From positions 6,161,080-6,225,079 of the forward strand of contig CM026429.1 of assembly GCA_014871385.1 (NCBI GenBank): DNA of 64,000 nucleotides. Direction: 5' to 3'. A model generated the notes under the pieces. That model searched no databases. It was not told where the DNA came from and saw only the letters and a list, made by a program, of their open reading frames with translations. This stretch comes from Ceratodon purpureus (taxonomy: Eukaryota; Streptophyta; Bryopsida; Pseudoditrichales; Ditrichaceae). The position numbers and the translations under genes were made by a program. Of the stretch, positions 45,680-58,900 are shown piece by piece. Numbering within the stretch: the first letter of the stretch is position 1; every line of letters begins with the position of its first letter.

Positions 45680-46927
45680 TGTGATCACTCTCTCTGTGGC
45701 ATCCATCGTGTGTCATGTTGTTCACACCGCCCTGTTGTTGTTTTTTTTTCTTTCCTTGAGAGTGTTTTTGAGAGAAGGCATTAAGGGTGTTGGCTGGATT
45801 ACGCTTGTTTGTAGAGCAACAGGTACTTGTTTCTTAATTGTGCTCTCTGTGGGTTGGTTTCAAGTTGAGAGTGACGCTGTTTGTTGGTTCACTGGATCGG
45901 TTGCTTTCTGGAGCACGCTCTGGTGTGTAGAGTTTGTTCTTTGAGAGGAGGCATTGAGTGGTGGTGGCGTTTTTAGTAGCACTTGACTTACCCTAACAGG
46001 CTCTGGATTCACGTTGCTCTGTAGGCGAGACTGATTCTTCGTGTTTAGTTAGTGTGGTCTTTGAATAAATGACGCCTACTGTGCTGCTTGTTGGTTTCCA
46101 TTGTCCTCTATGTCATGGGTATGGTCTGTTAACACGTTGCAGTCGAGTTTGCTTTGCCTGGTCAGGTCGTCGCTCATTTCTCTGGATCGGAACGTACAGC
46201 AGGCGGTTTCTGGTTTCTGGTCTCGGGGTTTTGTGTAAATTTGGGTTGTTGCCGGAAGACCTGGTCAATTTTTATTTTTTTTCCTTGTGTGCTGGCATTT
46301 GGGGTTTGGTGGATCGTTGGTTTTTTGTGCAGTTGGTGTGGACTTCAATAAGTAGGAGTTGATTCTTTGTGTTACAATTCTCGCTATTGCGTCATCGAGG
46401 TTTTAGGTTTTTGGAACAACTAGGTAATGGAAGGCAATGGGTCGTGAGAGATCAGTGAGGGTGTTTTTGGAGATTCTGGCTGTCTCGTTCTGTTAACATC
46501 GACGAGTTGATCATTGACCGTTTAGGTTTTTATGATGTGGTTTGGAAAAGAGTTTGGAGTATTGGGAGTGCTACTTGGTAGCATTTAACAGGCGATTCTT
46601 AGGGTTTTCCCGATGTTTTAGCGGCTGGAATCTTAGTTTGGAATCAATTGGGGAGAGTTTGCTATGTGTTTGTTATGTGTTTAGAGTTATTGTGTTAATG
46701 TAAATCGTCTTGGGATCTAGAGGCATCTCCCCTGTTTTCGTTGCGTGGTTCGATCTTTCGAGCAATGGTGTGTTTGATTGTTGGAATGAAGGATGTGTAT
46801 CTTGAGGCTTCGTTTGTCTACTTGTCTCTGAGTTTTTGCTGCATGTGTGCAGATTGGACGAGTGTGTCGGGTTGTTGTGTGACCAAGCTCGGCTCATCGC
46901 ACTGGCATTGATGTAAAATCTTTGCAG
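45680..46927 (+). other. Probable long 5' intron of the FAP2-like gene
   Basis: TG-rich, pyrimidine-rich DNA without coding character, bounded by a donor-like GTATGTG at about 45678 and an acceptor TTTGCAG just before 46928. Frames inside (for example 46069-46362) are shadows. Confidence 0.4.
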
Positions 46928-46932
46928 ACGCA

Positions 46933-49900
46933 ATGCAGGGAGGATGGCCGGATTTCCGGGCGTTGGTGTTTAATGTCACTGCCAATTCGGGAACCTCGCA
47001 TTCATCGTCTTCCTGGAAAGTACCCAAAGGAGGTGCAGATGGTAGCAACTTCTGTAATCAATCCTCCAACTCGATTTCAGCTTCAAGTTCTGGCCCCTCT
47101 TCTTTCTCAGATGTTACGCCTTTATCGTCTTCGTCGTCATACTCTCCAAACAGTATCAGCCCTATTCCTGGAAAGTTAGCCCTTGGAAATGGAATGGCTG
47201 CTGTTCTTCATGCCGCAGGGGCTTTCTTACGGTTGCTAAGGCATACGGATGGTGAGAGAAGGTCTAGACGACGGCATAAGAACAAAGAGAAGATCAAAAC
47301 AGGAAATGACCTCAAGATAGTCAGTTGTGTGCCTGGTGGTATTACCCCTGAGACCCGTATGTTTGCCATATGCACTAATGGGGGTCTAACATCCTTGTTT
47401 TTCTCTCGCATTTCATCCGTTCTTAAAGGCGGGTGGAGCAAGCTGAAATGTCATGATGCACTGCTACCTACTATGATGGCTGCATTACTTCCTCCATCGT
47501 AAGTCTCCATTAGTTTTAAGGCTTCAGGATGATGCAGTTGACATTTCGTTTCTTTTTGTTGGGAAATGAGTTCTTGTGCAACGTTGGTCGGTTCCAATTG
47601 ATAGTCTTCTTATCGGTGGAAGGATATGGTATTTAATATACATAACACGCTCGCCATGTTAAGTGATCGTTATATCATAAGCTCTTCTTGCATTTCTGAG
47701 AATGTGGTTAACTTTATGCCAGATCTCTTGCATTATCCCAGCAAGGGCAAGAGGCCTTCGGGGTTGACATTTGTGATGGAGCAGTCTTTGGCCTACCGAG
47801 CTGCAACTCTCCAACAACTGTTGTTGAGCCCAAAACAGGCTTGGAATTTCCAACGCAACTCTCTTGCAACAATGTCGATGAACAAGCGGGAGACGCAAGT
47901 CCTTCTTGCCAGGTATAGCTCATCCTATAAGCATGGGCTTTCTTTTACTTAGCCTTTCGGTTTATGTTCGTTCAATACAGCTGGATGTAGGAAGTTTTAT
48001 TCACTTTTAGACGTAAATACCAGAGTACAATCTGCTGAGTCAATGCATAATACTGTCGAATGGCAACATCCAAGAATTTTAATTTCATGTTGTTGCTGCT
48101 GACGTTTGGGTCGTATTTTAATAACCTGGGTTTTAAATATGCAGATATTGGCTGGTGTTGGTGCCCGGAGCAAAGAAATCATGAAGTTCAAATCAATAAA
48201 AATTTACGCATTCGGGCTATGTAAGGAATTTCTTGTCCCCTTCGCTGCATGATGTTGATTGTGCCTGATGGTGTCCATTAGCTTTTTTGGGACCTTGCCA
48301 AGGAGTCCCATGCATGTGGATGCCATCAATGTCGTTGAATCTTCGAGCGTACCGTTGTTTAGGAATTGAATCGGGAAAGGCACAGGTTTTTCTCTATCCT
48401 GGAATATATGCGTGGATTTACTTAGCATACTGTTTGATCACAACAGATGTCCGGCCTGATCACTTGCGTGGCCAACTTGGTGACAAGTATAAGGGTTTTA
48501 CTGCTGAAGAACTCAAGGACCGGCCAGACTTCTTGGATGATCTTCTCAGGTAGTCTTTTGAAGCTTGGGTATCAATCCCCAAACGTCCCTGCACTTCATG
48601 TACCTTTTTGATGAACATTAGATCTACTCAGTAGTCGCATTAATGGTCGGCACTTGTACGTAACGTGTGGCTTAGGTTTGTGGGTTGACCTTCCGTCATT
48701 GCCCTACTAAAGCTGAAGTTTGTATTTCCTGATCTACTTGTTTTACAGGCGTCATGAGGTGGAGATGACTCTTCGTTTGGTAGTGCATTACAAAGGCCTG
48801 AAAATCGGAATGGTCCGCAAGTATGTTCTATTTTCAACTCTTCAATATCCATTTTTGTTGCACTAATCTGAACGCACAAAGTTTCTAGTATTTGTATATA
48901 GGTTTGACAATAAAGTAACAATATTAGAAAGAAATTTCAGTACTTTTTGTATTGCCGTAAATATCTTTATCAGATTCATAGACGGGGGAACCGGCTCTTC
49001 GATGCTCCTCCATTTTGATTTCTTCATCTGTGATTTTGCAGTGCTTTCCAAGATTCTCTTAAGAACAGGCTGAACAAGGTTCTTTCCTAAAACTCGTCAT
49101 TCATCTTCCTTAATCGTCAAAATTATCAAAGCAAGGAACCGGGTATATTAATTGTTTTTGGTACAGTTACCTATTTATTGACATCAAGTTTTGTGATACC
49201 GACAGATTGAAGGTGGGGAAAATGACGAGGGGCTGCAGACGTTCTGCTCGTACTTGTCCGACGATATTCGTCTCCATCAGGTGTGTTCTGAAATAGTTTT
49301 GGCATCTGATTTCCCTGTGTGTACGGTACTCATATCGCTTGGCAGACTGATGCACAAGAAAGAGCCTGCCACGGTCCTTTAACTTTCATGGCCATGATGG
49401 ACTGCAGGGTAGCACAATCGATATCCGGTGGCAACGAGGTGGTCGACTGCGAACTGAAAGTAAGTTCTTACCAGCATCCTTCTTATTCAGTTGTGCAGCC
49501 AGGCGTCATTCAGTATCATTCATCCAGTGGGTCTGTAAAAGATGCTCTGCACTCAGACCTTATACTTCATAAGTCCATTCCGGGTCCTCTTCTCTTACCT
49601 GACAGAAATAGTCTGCTGGGGTTGGGTTTGTTAAGCGTTTGGGGTATCCATCCTGCAATGTTATTTGAGTCGCTGACGATGGTTAACTGATGTTTGGAAT
49701 GCAGTTGAGGGTCGCCGTGTTGGTGTTATACACAGCCCTCCGCTTTGTCGTAAGTCCAATTTTAAATCACTTGTGCCCCTCAGCTACGTGAATTTAAGCT
49801 GAAATATATTTTTGTACAAATAGATTCATGTTTCAAGCCTTCTCCGTTATGCCTCACTAAATGTTTGTTTATAGAGCTTCTGGATAGAACAAACTTAGAT

Positions 49901-50069
49901 GAATTATTGGTTTATAAATGCGGAAATTGTTATGCTGATACATGACATGGCTTGTTTATGTACAGAGGCATTCTTTGATCTCTACATTGGGGATCCACCT
50001 GTCTCTGCAATTGCAAAGCAAGAGATTGGAGCGAATTTTGCACGCATACTTGGGGAGCGAAGCAGCTAG
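46933..50069 (+). CDS. FAP2: Chalcone isomerase-like fatty-acid-binding protein FAP2, chloroplastic
   Basis: Ten exons join to 439 residues: 46933-47498, 47723-47912, 48145-48220, 48447-48549, 48749-48820, 49042-49078, 49206-49280, 49408-49459, 49705-49749, 49966-50069. Junctions are GT-AG and in frame. The N-terminal 190 residues are Ser-rich and basic, as in a plastid-targeted leader. The C-terminal domain follows the chalcone-isomerase fold of plant FAP proteins: VVEPKTGLEFPTQL, SIKIYAFGLYVRPDHLRG, KDRPDFLDDLLRRHEVEM, TLRLVVHYKGLKIGMVRNAF, GSTIDIRWQRGGRLRTE, IEGRRVGVIHSPPLCQAFFD and LYIGDPPVSAIAKQEIG. The wording fits the FAP2-type rather than catalytic CHI; FAP proteins bind fatty acids in plastids. 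The second exon reads in a frame different from the longest ORF there, which the splice phases require. Confidence 0.85.
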
Positions 50070-50891
50070 AGTTTGAGCCAAGATGTGGCCACTTTACTCT
50101 TCGTATACATTCTGAATGATTTTTTGTATATACCCATAACTTGAACACTAGATTTTTTCCAGATGCGAAGCTCTGCCCACCTTTCGTCATACTCTATCCA
50201 GCTCAACTTTATAGCTGTAACAAAGCCTTACCCATACTAAGGGTCAAGGATTTTGCCCTTCTGGTGGCTAGCTAGCGGATTCCTTTAGGAACATGTTCTG
50301 CTTCCTTTTTTTTTTGATTTTCTGTAAATGTTGCTCGCAAGCCCGAACTCACTGGTTTATGTCCGTGTTTGAGACGAGATTGGACGAACAATAATTCCTC
50401 ACCTTCACAGGACACTGGTACTTCATTTCGATGGACATGCCAAATCTTGTATTCCAATCAGTTTTACATCCCGCACTGAGGACACTAATCCACATCATTC
50501 ATTTTGCTTAATTGTTAAAAGCTACATCTGTTGGACCATGTCCAGACTTTATTGATAATATGGTTCTAAACAATGAATAATGATCAATCTGTACAATCGA
50601 GGAAACGAAATCTGAGTGTTCGAGACCAAGCTGCGTGCAACTCACTACCCACAGCTCTCTACCTATTCTGCTTATTGAAAAAAAATGGACTCTGTAATCA
50701 CTACAAGAACTACTTGAATTCATCACAGATATCTACTCTTATCTTTCACCTGCACGATATGTACACTACATCATTAGCGGATCCACAGCAGGAGCTAGAA
50801 CAGAGTAGTATTTAGTGATAATTAAATCACTCTCCCTCAAGTCACCCTGAAGATTATGATACAAGAGCCACTGGACTTCGAGAGTAGCAGT

Positions 50892-51215
50892 TCATCGTCC
50901 GTGCTGGCAGATTGGGCAAGGAAACCTTCGGCAAGTGTGGCCACCGTCTCCGAAGGAGAAGTGAAGTGGAGTGTCATTGTCATCATGCCCATGGGGACGA
51001 CGCAGCACCGCATCAACTTGATCGGGATTTGATCGTAGCATGATTTGTTGAGAGCGACCAGGGTTGCAAATAGGGCAAGGAAATCTCTTGCACCGATGGC
51101 CATCTGGAAAGCTCGCAATCTCTGGATGTTCTTCCAAGCGTTGTGACTTCATTGCTGAGAGCTCCACATCTGCCTGAATGCGGTGAGAGTTGCTGATCAT
51201 GCCGCAGTGTCCCAT
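50892..51215 (-). CDS. Small Cys-rich protein with duplicated C-x4-PCPIC motif
   Basis: Frame of 107 residues from the ATG at 51215; the frame is open to 51257 and an AG (TTTTTCAG) at about 51273 suggests an upstream exon. Near the middle and at the C-terminus it carries two copies of a near-identical motif, GHRCKRFPCPICNPGR and GHTCRRFPCPICQHGR, each with three Cys and one His. They are spaced by about 40 residues including a His/Asp-rich stretch (RRPHGHDDND). Such spacing could bind a metal ion. I do not recognise the family. A similar but not identical Cys-rich frame lies at 54053. Confidence 0.45.
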   Translation of the reverse strand: MGHCGMISNSHRIQADVELSAMKSQRLEEHPEIASFPDGHRCKRFPCPICNPGRSQQIMLRSNPDQVDAVLRRPHGHDDNDTPLHFSFGDGGHTCRRFPCPICQHGR

Positions 51216-51492
51216 GAGTCCAATCAAGTGTTGAAAGATCAATGTCCTAGTGACCACGGACCAGAACTGAAAAAGTACCGTAGAACAGTATCTTCAGAAA
51301 CACCAGAATGAGATGTTGAATTCTCTTCAGCAGAACTGGCACACAACTTTGATGTGTAGAGAGCTGGTGTATGTACTGGGCAGAAGTACAACCGAGAGAG
51401 AATACTGAAGTGCTAGGATACTCTAGATGGGATTGCAAACTGCGGATGGAATTAATCTTGTCAATAACCTCAGACTTATAGTGACAGCAGCT

Positions 51493-51620
51493 CTCCATTT
51501 GTCGGGAATTGGAGGTAGATCATATTGATCAGGAGCTCTGGACATTGGCAAGTTCAGCTCTCCATTTTGTCGGAATTTGGAGACAGAAGTCGATCGGGAG
51601 CTGTGGACGTTGGCAAGTTC
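51493..51620. repeat. ~64-bp tandem duplication
   Basis: CTCTCCATTTGTCGG...GGAGCTCTGGACATTGGCA (51493-51558) is followed by a diverged copy CTCTCCATTTTGTCGG...GGAGCTGTGGACGTTGGCA (51559-51620). Confidence 0.7.
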
Positions 51621-51989
51621 GGGAGAGTCTGTCCTTCCCCAATCACCGAGTCACCGGCTTCGGAGCATTTGGCTTGAGGAGTAGGTCCAAATCGTTAACA
51701 TTCAGACATCTCTTGATGTCCAAAGAACACACCACCACTTCACTTTTCAGGTTTGCACAGACAAGGCGGGAGACCGGGTTCAGGTGTACCAATAATTTGG
51801 TCGACTGCCGACTTATGGGTGATCTGAGGTACCTCAGGTATATTACCTTCGAAAGTAGATGGACTTTTGCGAGGAGCGTTCCTCTGTGGCTTAAATTGGG
51901 TTTAAATCTGGTTGCAAGCACGTGAACGGTCTCGTCAGTGCAGTTCCTAACAGACAGAGCCAACCATGTTGTGCATGAACACACTTCTG

Positions 51990-54050
51990 TTTCGTACTGA
52001 TCTGATAGAGGTTGAAATTAAAGCAAGAATTATGTCGGTAAAGTTACATTTTTACTCAATAAAAAAACCACCAGGTCTTCAAAAGGAATTCACAGTTGAC
52101 CGGGTAACCGCCCCAAATTCCCGTGGTCAGGCGGCGGATTCCAACTGCGTAACCGTAAAATTCTACCAACACCATTCTACTGTAGGTGCACAGAATGCGG
52201 TTCAGTTCTTACCCAATTCGGAGTCGTTACTGTTGTGATGCATGGATTTACATGAGTTAATTAATTGAATTGTCGGCTCGCAGCCAGAGTCTATTCATTC
52301 CGGGAATGTTCTCGCAAACAGACGCTCATACTGGACATCACAATATGGACAAACTTGCTGTAAATCTCACCATCGATAACGACAATTCGACTGAAACTCC
52401 GCCATATTCTCAACCACGGCACGTACCAGTGCCGACAACTTATCACCAGTCTAGCAATCCTAATTAAAGACGATAAGTTGTAGAGGTCAAGCGACAGACC
52501 CGCCATCTTTGTAGCCACTTCTCAAGGGCTCTCATTAATGTTGTCGTCTGCATAAGTGTTCAAGTCTCTACTCTGATTTGGTCTGCGTGCACTCGTGGAG
52601 GTACGTGGGCGTGAACTTTCGAATCCCTGAAGAGGCGGCCTGCGTCGCCAGAGTCGACGCTGCGCAAGAGTGACGAGCTGTTGCAGACAAATCTACCACC
52701 AGCCTTGCCGCGTGGCGCAGCGTCTGCTCTAACTAGCCACGACGGTGAGGGCGAAGTAGTCCCTTAGGACTGTAATTGAGCGAGGCTTGGAGCTATCAGT
52801 TCCTGGAACCGGATCGAGGTGGTGGTAAGTGGTGATGATCTTGAGCTGCTGGCATGTCGTTGATGTGCACAACACGTCGTAACGAACATGTCTACTGACG
52901 GAAAGGGAGTTCCAGCTGGCTATCAGATTTCTTCAAGGGTGGGGGGGATGCATGGTTAGTTAGCTGGTCGACCAGATATTATCAGTAGAAGTTTCGACGG
53001 ATTTTCAATTTGGATTAGTCTGCAAGGTGTTGGACAGTTTTGTGGCAGACCTGTGAAGGGCAATGACTTAATTCTGCGAGTTCGGTTTCGTAGAGCATTG
53101 GAGGTGTATTACTCAATTGAGTTCAATGTGGTCGCTCTTGTATGCATGCATGTGTGGATGTGCTGCTCAGGCGACGTCAATCATACACCCGAGAGTGATA
53201 TCGACAGAACATATTTCGGTAAGGGTCTTTCAATCTTGGCTGGAACAAAAAGAAGATAAAACCTTACGGATCACCTAGTTACCCCACTGTTTGATTGCAG
53301 CATGATTCAGCCACACGTGTCAACAATTTGCTGACGTTTCCAAAATTGCATACTAGAGTGCGCCATAAAAAATAAAAAAAAGTTGATGACAGACATTCAC
53401 TCATGTGATGGATGCTTGAGAAGACTCATATTTTATCACCATTCAATCTCAGCACTTATTCTTCGAATCATGGACTACAACAAAATCACAATTAAAATGA
53501 AAACAATTTCGGGTGCCATTTTCAATAAAACATTGATTTTAATGTTTCATTAAAAATAAAATCTGTCATGACATTTTATAATAGAAAATGGAACCCGGCA
53601 GCAGCCTTGACAAGAATCATACCAGAAATCGTAATCTTTTGAATTCAAATTAATAATCAAGTGACTTCAGATTCTGGAACTTCATTTATTCATCTCAATT
53701 ATAGATCAACACACGGTATAATGTTTTTGTGCAAGTCGAAAGACATTGCACCGATGGACATTAAGCTCTCAGGCCTACGCCAGGCCATCTAAGGTCTACT
53801 CCATCAGTCTTATTTGAACATAGATTAATCGAAGAATCATAAGCCTAGCATCCCGAACAATTCGACTCATTAGAGTAGTGAGCTGGCTGTAATTCTATAC
53901 TGCAAAATTCTATAATATATCCGCAGTCTGAACTCTAAATACAACACTATGGGTGAAGGACGTTGTACATATGCCCCCCACTAGAAATATAATAGTTCTC
54001 AGTTCAACTTCAGAACACATAATTGGTTCAGCAGCTCTTCCAGTGCACGA
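51990..54050. other. 2-kb intergenic region
   Basis: No supported gene. Frames such as 52270-52467 are short and lack family features. The 53340-53600 part is AT-rich. Confidence 0.45.
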
Positions 54051-54052
54051 GC

Positions 54053-54403
54053 TCATTTGTTGCAGTCAGGGCAGTTCCATTTCTTGCACCCACAAGGAAA
54101 TTCAGGAAAGGAGATAAACTTTGGTCCTCCATCATTGAGAGCTGATCCATGACTCGCTGCTTGGTCTGTCAGTTGACAATCATCCACAAACGTCATGATG
54201 GAAGTCTCAAGGTTGCCCAATTTGGAGCATGAACACTCGTCGCCATGACCATGGCAGCGGTTTAGCTGCTCGCACTTAGCAATGCGTCGTGTAGCAGGTA
54301 CCATGGCGCTAATCCGGCTGCTCACCATCTTGAGTACAGTTTCCAATTCTTGAATGGTCTGAGTCTGAGAACTACTTGCAGTGGATCCGACACAAGCTGT
54401 AGA
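54053..54403 (-). CDS. Hypothetical Cys-rich small protein (exon)
   Basis: Exon of 116 codons after a TAG acceptor (54405-54404). It reads ELETVLKMVSSRISAMVPAT, then a Cys/His cluster CEQLNRCHGHGDECSCSKLG and ends FPEFPCGCKKWNCPDCNK. The final Cys pattern resembles the FPCPIC motifs of the frame at 50892, so the two may be distant paralogues. A TATAAAT box (minus strand, 54531-54536) and a plausible first exon with a hydrophobic stretch (LTIALTYLLARTK) lie upstream, but that first exon shows no ATG in the right frame. Either the start is unusual or the gene is damaged. Confidence 0.35.
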   Translation of the reverse strand, partial: STACVGSTASSSQTQTIQELETVLKMVSSRISAMVPATRRIAKCEQLNRCHGHGDECSCSKLGNLETSIMTFVDDCQLTDQAASHGSALNDGGPKFISFPEFPCGCKKWNCPDCNK

Positions 54404-54530
54404 CTAAAGATGATAAGAACGAAACACCCGACTGCTGATCACCTTTGTGCGGGCAAGAAGGTAAGTTAGAGCAATGGTGAGTCTTTCATAAACTGATATT
54501 GTTGTGAATTCATGTTCGGACTTGTCTCCA

Positions 54531-54536
54531 TTTATA
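54531..54536 (-). promoter_or_regulatory. Possible TATA box for the 54053 Cys-rich gene
   Basis: TATAAAT on the minus strand, upstream of the candidate first exon. Confidence 0.35.
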
Positions 54537-54679
54537 CTGAACGAGAGATTGCAGACTTGTCCTGAAATGGGAAATTTGAAGTCCGTGAATTCACGTTCTC
54601 CAGCTTCCACTCCTTAAGCTCGGATGAGAGTTCCACACAAACTGTCCTTTCACAAGTTGAGCTGGAGGCAGATCCAGCG

Positions 54680-54714
54680 CATTTTACTTCCGACCGCATT
54701 TTACTTCCGACCTG
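54680..54714. repeat. 17-bp tandem duplication
   Basis: CGCATTTTACTTCCGAC occurs twice head to tail. Confidence 0.8.
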
Positions 54715-55949
54715 AATTGGGCTTGCACATCCCCCGGACATGAATGACAGTTATTACTGTTTGAGCTGAGTGGACCCAACTAGACTTACTGACGGTTGCT
54801 AGCAGTTGCTTATACCAGTCTCCCACAGGACCGGGTATTGTGGAAGCCCAGTTCTAAGAAAATGGTCTTGATTCAGCTACATGAGTGGTCAACCAGGTCG
54901 ATTAAAATGGTAAGATAATTTCCTTTCATGTGTTTAGTTGCATGGATTTGGGAATACCTTCACTGACTCATCAAAGGTCCTGGACCAAAGTGTCACAATG
55001 ACGTGAAATGGTAGATGATCTTCACTTGGTCGCCAACCACCAACATAGATGTGGTAAGAGCAATTGCAAGACAACCACTTGTGATTAAGAACTGTGTTTG
55101 AGTAGATGACATGTTTGATCTTGCCACCAAATTAACTTGATCAACACGGATGAGTGGAAGCCATCTTGCCACCATTTGGGAAGTAATTGCGCGGTTCAAC
55201 CCGGAACTCCACTACCGACTAACCTCTATCTCGACACACGTCTAGCGCTTAGTGGAGAATATTCTACCTGAGCTCGTGCTGAAGACTCCAGACTAATCTT
55301 TCGTCATTTAAATCTGCGTCGACTGTTCAATCACGGAATTCACTGTCAATTGCCACCGTGACAACACGTTCTCACTAACTCGTAATGGCATCAAGGAATT
55401 TTTGAAATGATTGGCTTCAGCCACCAGACCTCAAGGAGTTCTCGGTGCTTAGAATGCGCTTAGAGTTGTTTTGCTGACGTTTCCCGTGCCCTTCGATGTA
55501 AGTAACATTAGATGGATCATGTGGTCTGAAGTTCAGCATCTACAGTTTAGACTTCTACGAGTTTTCTTCATTATAGAGAAGATAAAATTTATTAATGTAT
55601 ATACAACTTAAAGTGCATCACATCATTTAATAAACTATGGGCCAAACTATAAACTCTAGTTGTACGCGCTACATTACGCTGTACTTTGTCCAGACTGAGT
55701 ATGAAGTACTTATGATATTCACTACCTAAACATCCAATTAGTTTCTAGTTTCTGGGAAGGATCTAGAAGCATCACAATTACTGTAAAAATAAACAATCTA
55801 ACATTGTCTTACGTCTGACATAACACACAAATCTGCAAGAACTCAACTTCAGAGTTCTTGTGAGTCACATTTTCTCTTGTATTCGAATTTCATCTGCCCT
55901 TGAATCCATTCATCAGAACTGTTACAGTTTTGGTGATTAATATTGGAAT

Positions 55950-58900
55950 TCAGTCCAAACGCTTGGTTATCTCGACATGCAGACCATGGGCCAGCAGCAA
56001 GGTAGACATCTGGCGGTATTTTACAACAGAGCCGGGCACCAACTGGAATTTGAAGAACCTGCAAAGTATAGCAAGAGACATCCGCAGCTGCAACATGGCC
56101 GAGTCCTTTCCAAGGCAAATCCGAGGTCCTGCCTGCATTTGAACACCCACAGCAGGCAAATGATTAAAGGTCTCAATCTACTGTGCACTTAAGAAACCAA
56201 TAGTGAAGTTTGGTCTGACCTCCTGGTCCCTAAGAGAGGAACAGAAAATTCACACCAAAACAGCTTTGCATTCAGGTCTAAAAGAATAGGAAGTACTGGT
56301 TGGCCATTACTTGAAAAGCAGTGAATTTGAATGGAGATTCTGGCTGGACAACTCCATTTACAATCCACCTCTCTGGCCTAAACTCGGTTGCATCAGGGCC
56401 CCATAAAGAAGGCATTCTTCCCATCGAGTAGGGTGCATACATGATCATGCCGCCTTTCTTTACTGCTGTGCCATCAGGAAGAATGTCGTCGTCCACAATA
56501 CTTTTGGGATCCTGCACACATGTATGTTCTTCTCTACTAAGCAATTTGGAATGATCATCTTTCTAATCTGGAAATAAAAATTAAAAAACACGTACCATCT
56601 CTTCGTCTCCCTCACCCAATGGATCAGGAAAATTATAAAAAACCTCCAGAAATTGCAAGACCTTGTCACAGAAATCAGAGCGCATGTATTCAAATGAGTA
56701 AGAGCCATTACCATTGGCACAGCAGGATAAAGGCGCAAGGTCTCCAGGATACAGGCATGCAGATAGGGTAGCCTGAGAAGGGAATCAAAATTGAACAACC
56801 CCGAAAACTTCAGAATCCTTTGATTGAAGTGCTCGTCCCCCATGGACTCCTTGCTGTTGATGTCGACTCTGCTCACTGCATTTTCGGATTCCTCAAAATT
56901 AAGCAGCTCCTCCAAGATCTTCTGAGCTACGTGAGGGTGCAACGTCATCATGTATACAAACCATGATAATGTGACGGCAGTGGTATCTCTACCAGCGATC
57001 AGAAAATTCAACAGAGTATCACGGAAATTCTTGTCTGTGAACTGCTGGTTTCCTTCCTCATTTAAAACCATGAACCTGGTGAAGAGGTCGCCTTTCCCCT
57101 GCATGGAGGAGTTGATGTTAGAGATAGTGCACAGAGCATAAGTTAACGCGGATATCATTTTCGAGGGTATAGTAAATAGATTCATCGAAATATAGGACTC
57201 AAGAAATTGTTGCTCAAGCTGCAAAGCATCATCTAATTCCTTGACATGATGCCATTCACATCGTTAGTCGTAGTAGTTCTATGATAACCATACATATCAC
57301 AATCCTGCATCGTAAACTGTAACTTCCTTCCAAGTCTCACGAACAAATAACATATCATTTGCATTTTTGCTTCAAATTTAGAAGGAAGGGTCACTTTAAT
57401 TAAGGTAATAGTAATCTACTTACGGGACTTTGTAGATCTCCCTTCCCAAAACCTTTCGTAGAGCTCATCATCTCTGCTTTTCTTGCCTTGATAACACTGT
57501 AAGTAAAATCGTCCACTTCCTTTGCACTCTTAATCACAACTGCCTCTGAGCCAATCTTGAGTGCTCGCTGCAGCTTCCAAAATGGATTCATGAACCTGCT
57601 GGATGTGACCTCATTCGTGATTTCGAAAGCCTTGGCAAAAGGGATGTCAGGGAGCCCAGGCTTCAGAGTTCCAATCTCGTAACCGAAAGCTATCTTGAAG
57701 ATAGAGTCCAGAGTGAACCTCATGAATAAGTCCTGTCAACACGATTTTTAGCTGAATCGGGGAATTACGAATCTCCTTCATACCAAATCCGCTATATAGG
57801 GTTCATTTTTAATAACTTTACCGGTGAGAAGAAATTCATAAGAAGCAGGGCTCTGAGGTTCTGGAGGTAACCAGGTAAATTTTAGTATCAGATCCGGGAG
57901 GTTCACTTAACAGAATCGCTTAGATTATTCTTAAACCATACTCTCAGTGACATAACTCAGAGAGATGAAAAGCTCACCTGCATGTCCATAGCCTGATGCT
58001 GTGAGGAAGCATCGGTGAGTATGGAAGCCAATTTCACAGAGTAATCACGAAAGACAACAGTACTGTATTCACGCAGCTTTCGAGAAGCGAATTCAAAACT
58101 CGCCGTCTTGCGCTGCTTTTTCCAGATTTCGCCATCCACGTTGAAAATACCATCTCCAAGGAACGCATCAAAATTTTCGTGAAAAACTTTTCCCTGAAGC
58201 ACCATCGACACCCGCAACGTGATTGCAGACTCACTACTAAGAATTAAGGTGAAGGTTGTAGACACAGTTTGAAGCAAGCGAGACTTAAGAAAAAAATATT
58301 CAATTATTTGTCTATAATGCAGCAATTCAGAACAAAGTAGTAATAATTAGACATGAAAATGGACATGTTGCAACAAATAAATGAATGCCAGAGACATACG
58401 GTACACAGTTGCAAGTACAGAACAGAAAGTGATGAGTCCTGCGACGTCAAGGCCAAGTGTTCATACTTGTGAATAATTATATCAACTGTATGTCCACTTC
58501 GACTCTACGTACCTTCGGGTAGTTGGCGAAGTTGGTTTTGAGGATATGTTCCACATTCGCTGGGTCAGCCGTGAAGGTGTAGGTCAAGTTCGCCATTTTA
58601 CAGGAAAATGTGAGCCCATCTCTGAGAAAATATTGCACCGGCCAGTCATTGAAGAAGCCGTAGTTTTGTAGAATTTCCGGCGTTGCCCCTGTTTAGTGAA
58701 CAAATGTACCAAATGAACCTGTCAGAATGAAGTCTATTTTAGCATACAGTGAAGCATTCCATTTCTTTCAGACAATTGATAAAAAAAGTGTTCGTAATCA
58801 CGACCTTTTATGACCACGAAACAACATGAATCGGCTTTAGAACGACAAATTAACAGGAAACGAGATGACGTAATTTTCATCAAAACAAGACATGCTGAAA

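Noticed and set aside
48287-48446. Coding reading of this stretch directly upstream of DVRPDHLRG
   Set aside because: It is open by chance; splicing 48220 to 48447 gives AFGLYVRPDHLRG in the correct FAP2 frame, so this is intron.
51643-51984. Minus-strand frame of 113 codons
   Set aside because: Overlaps an equally long plus-strand frame, and neither has recognisable features.
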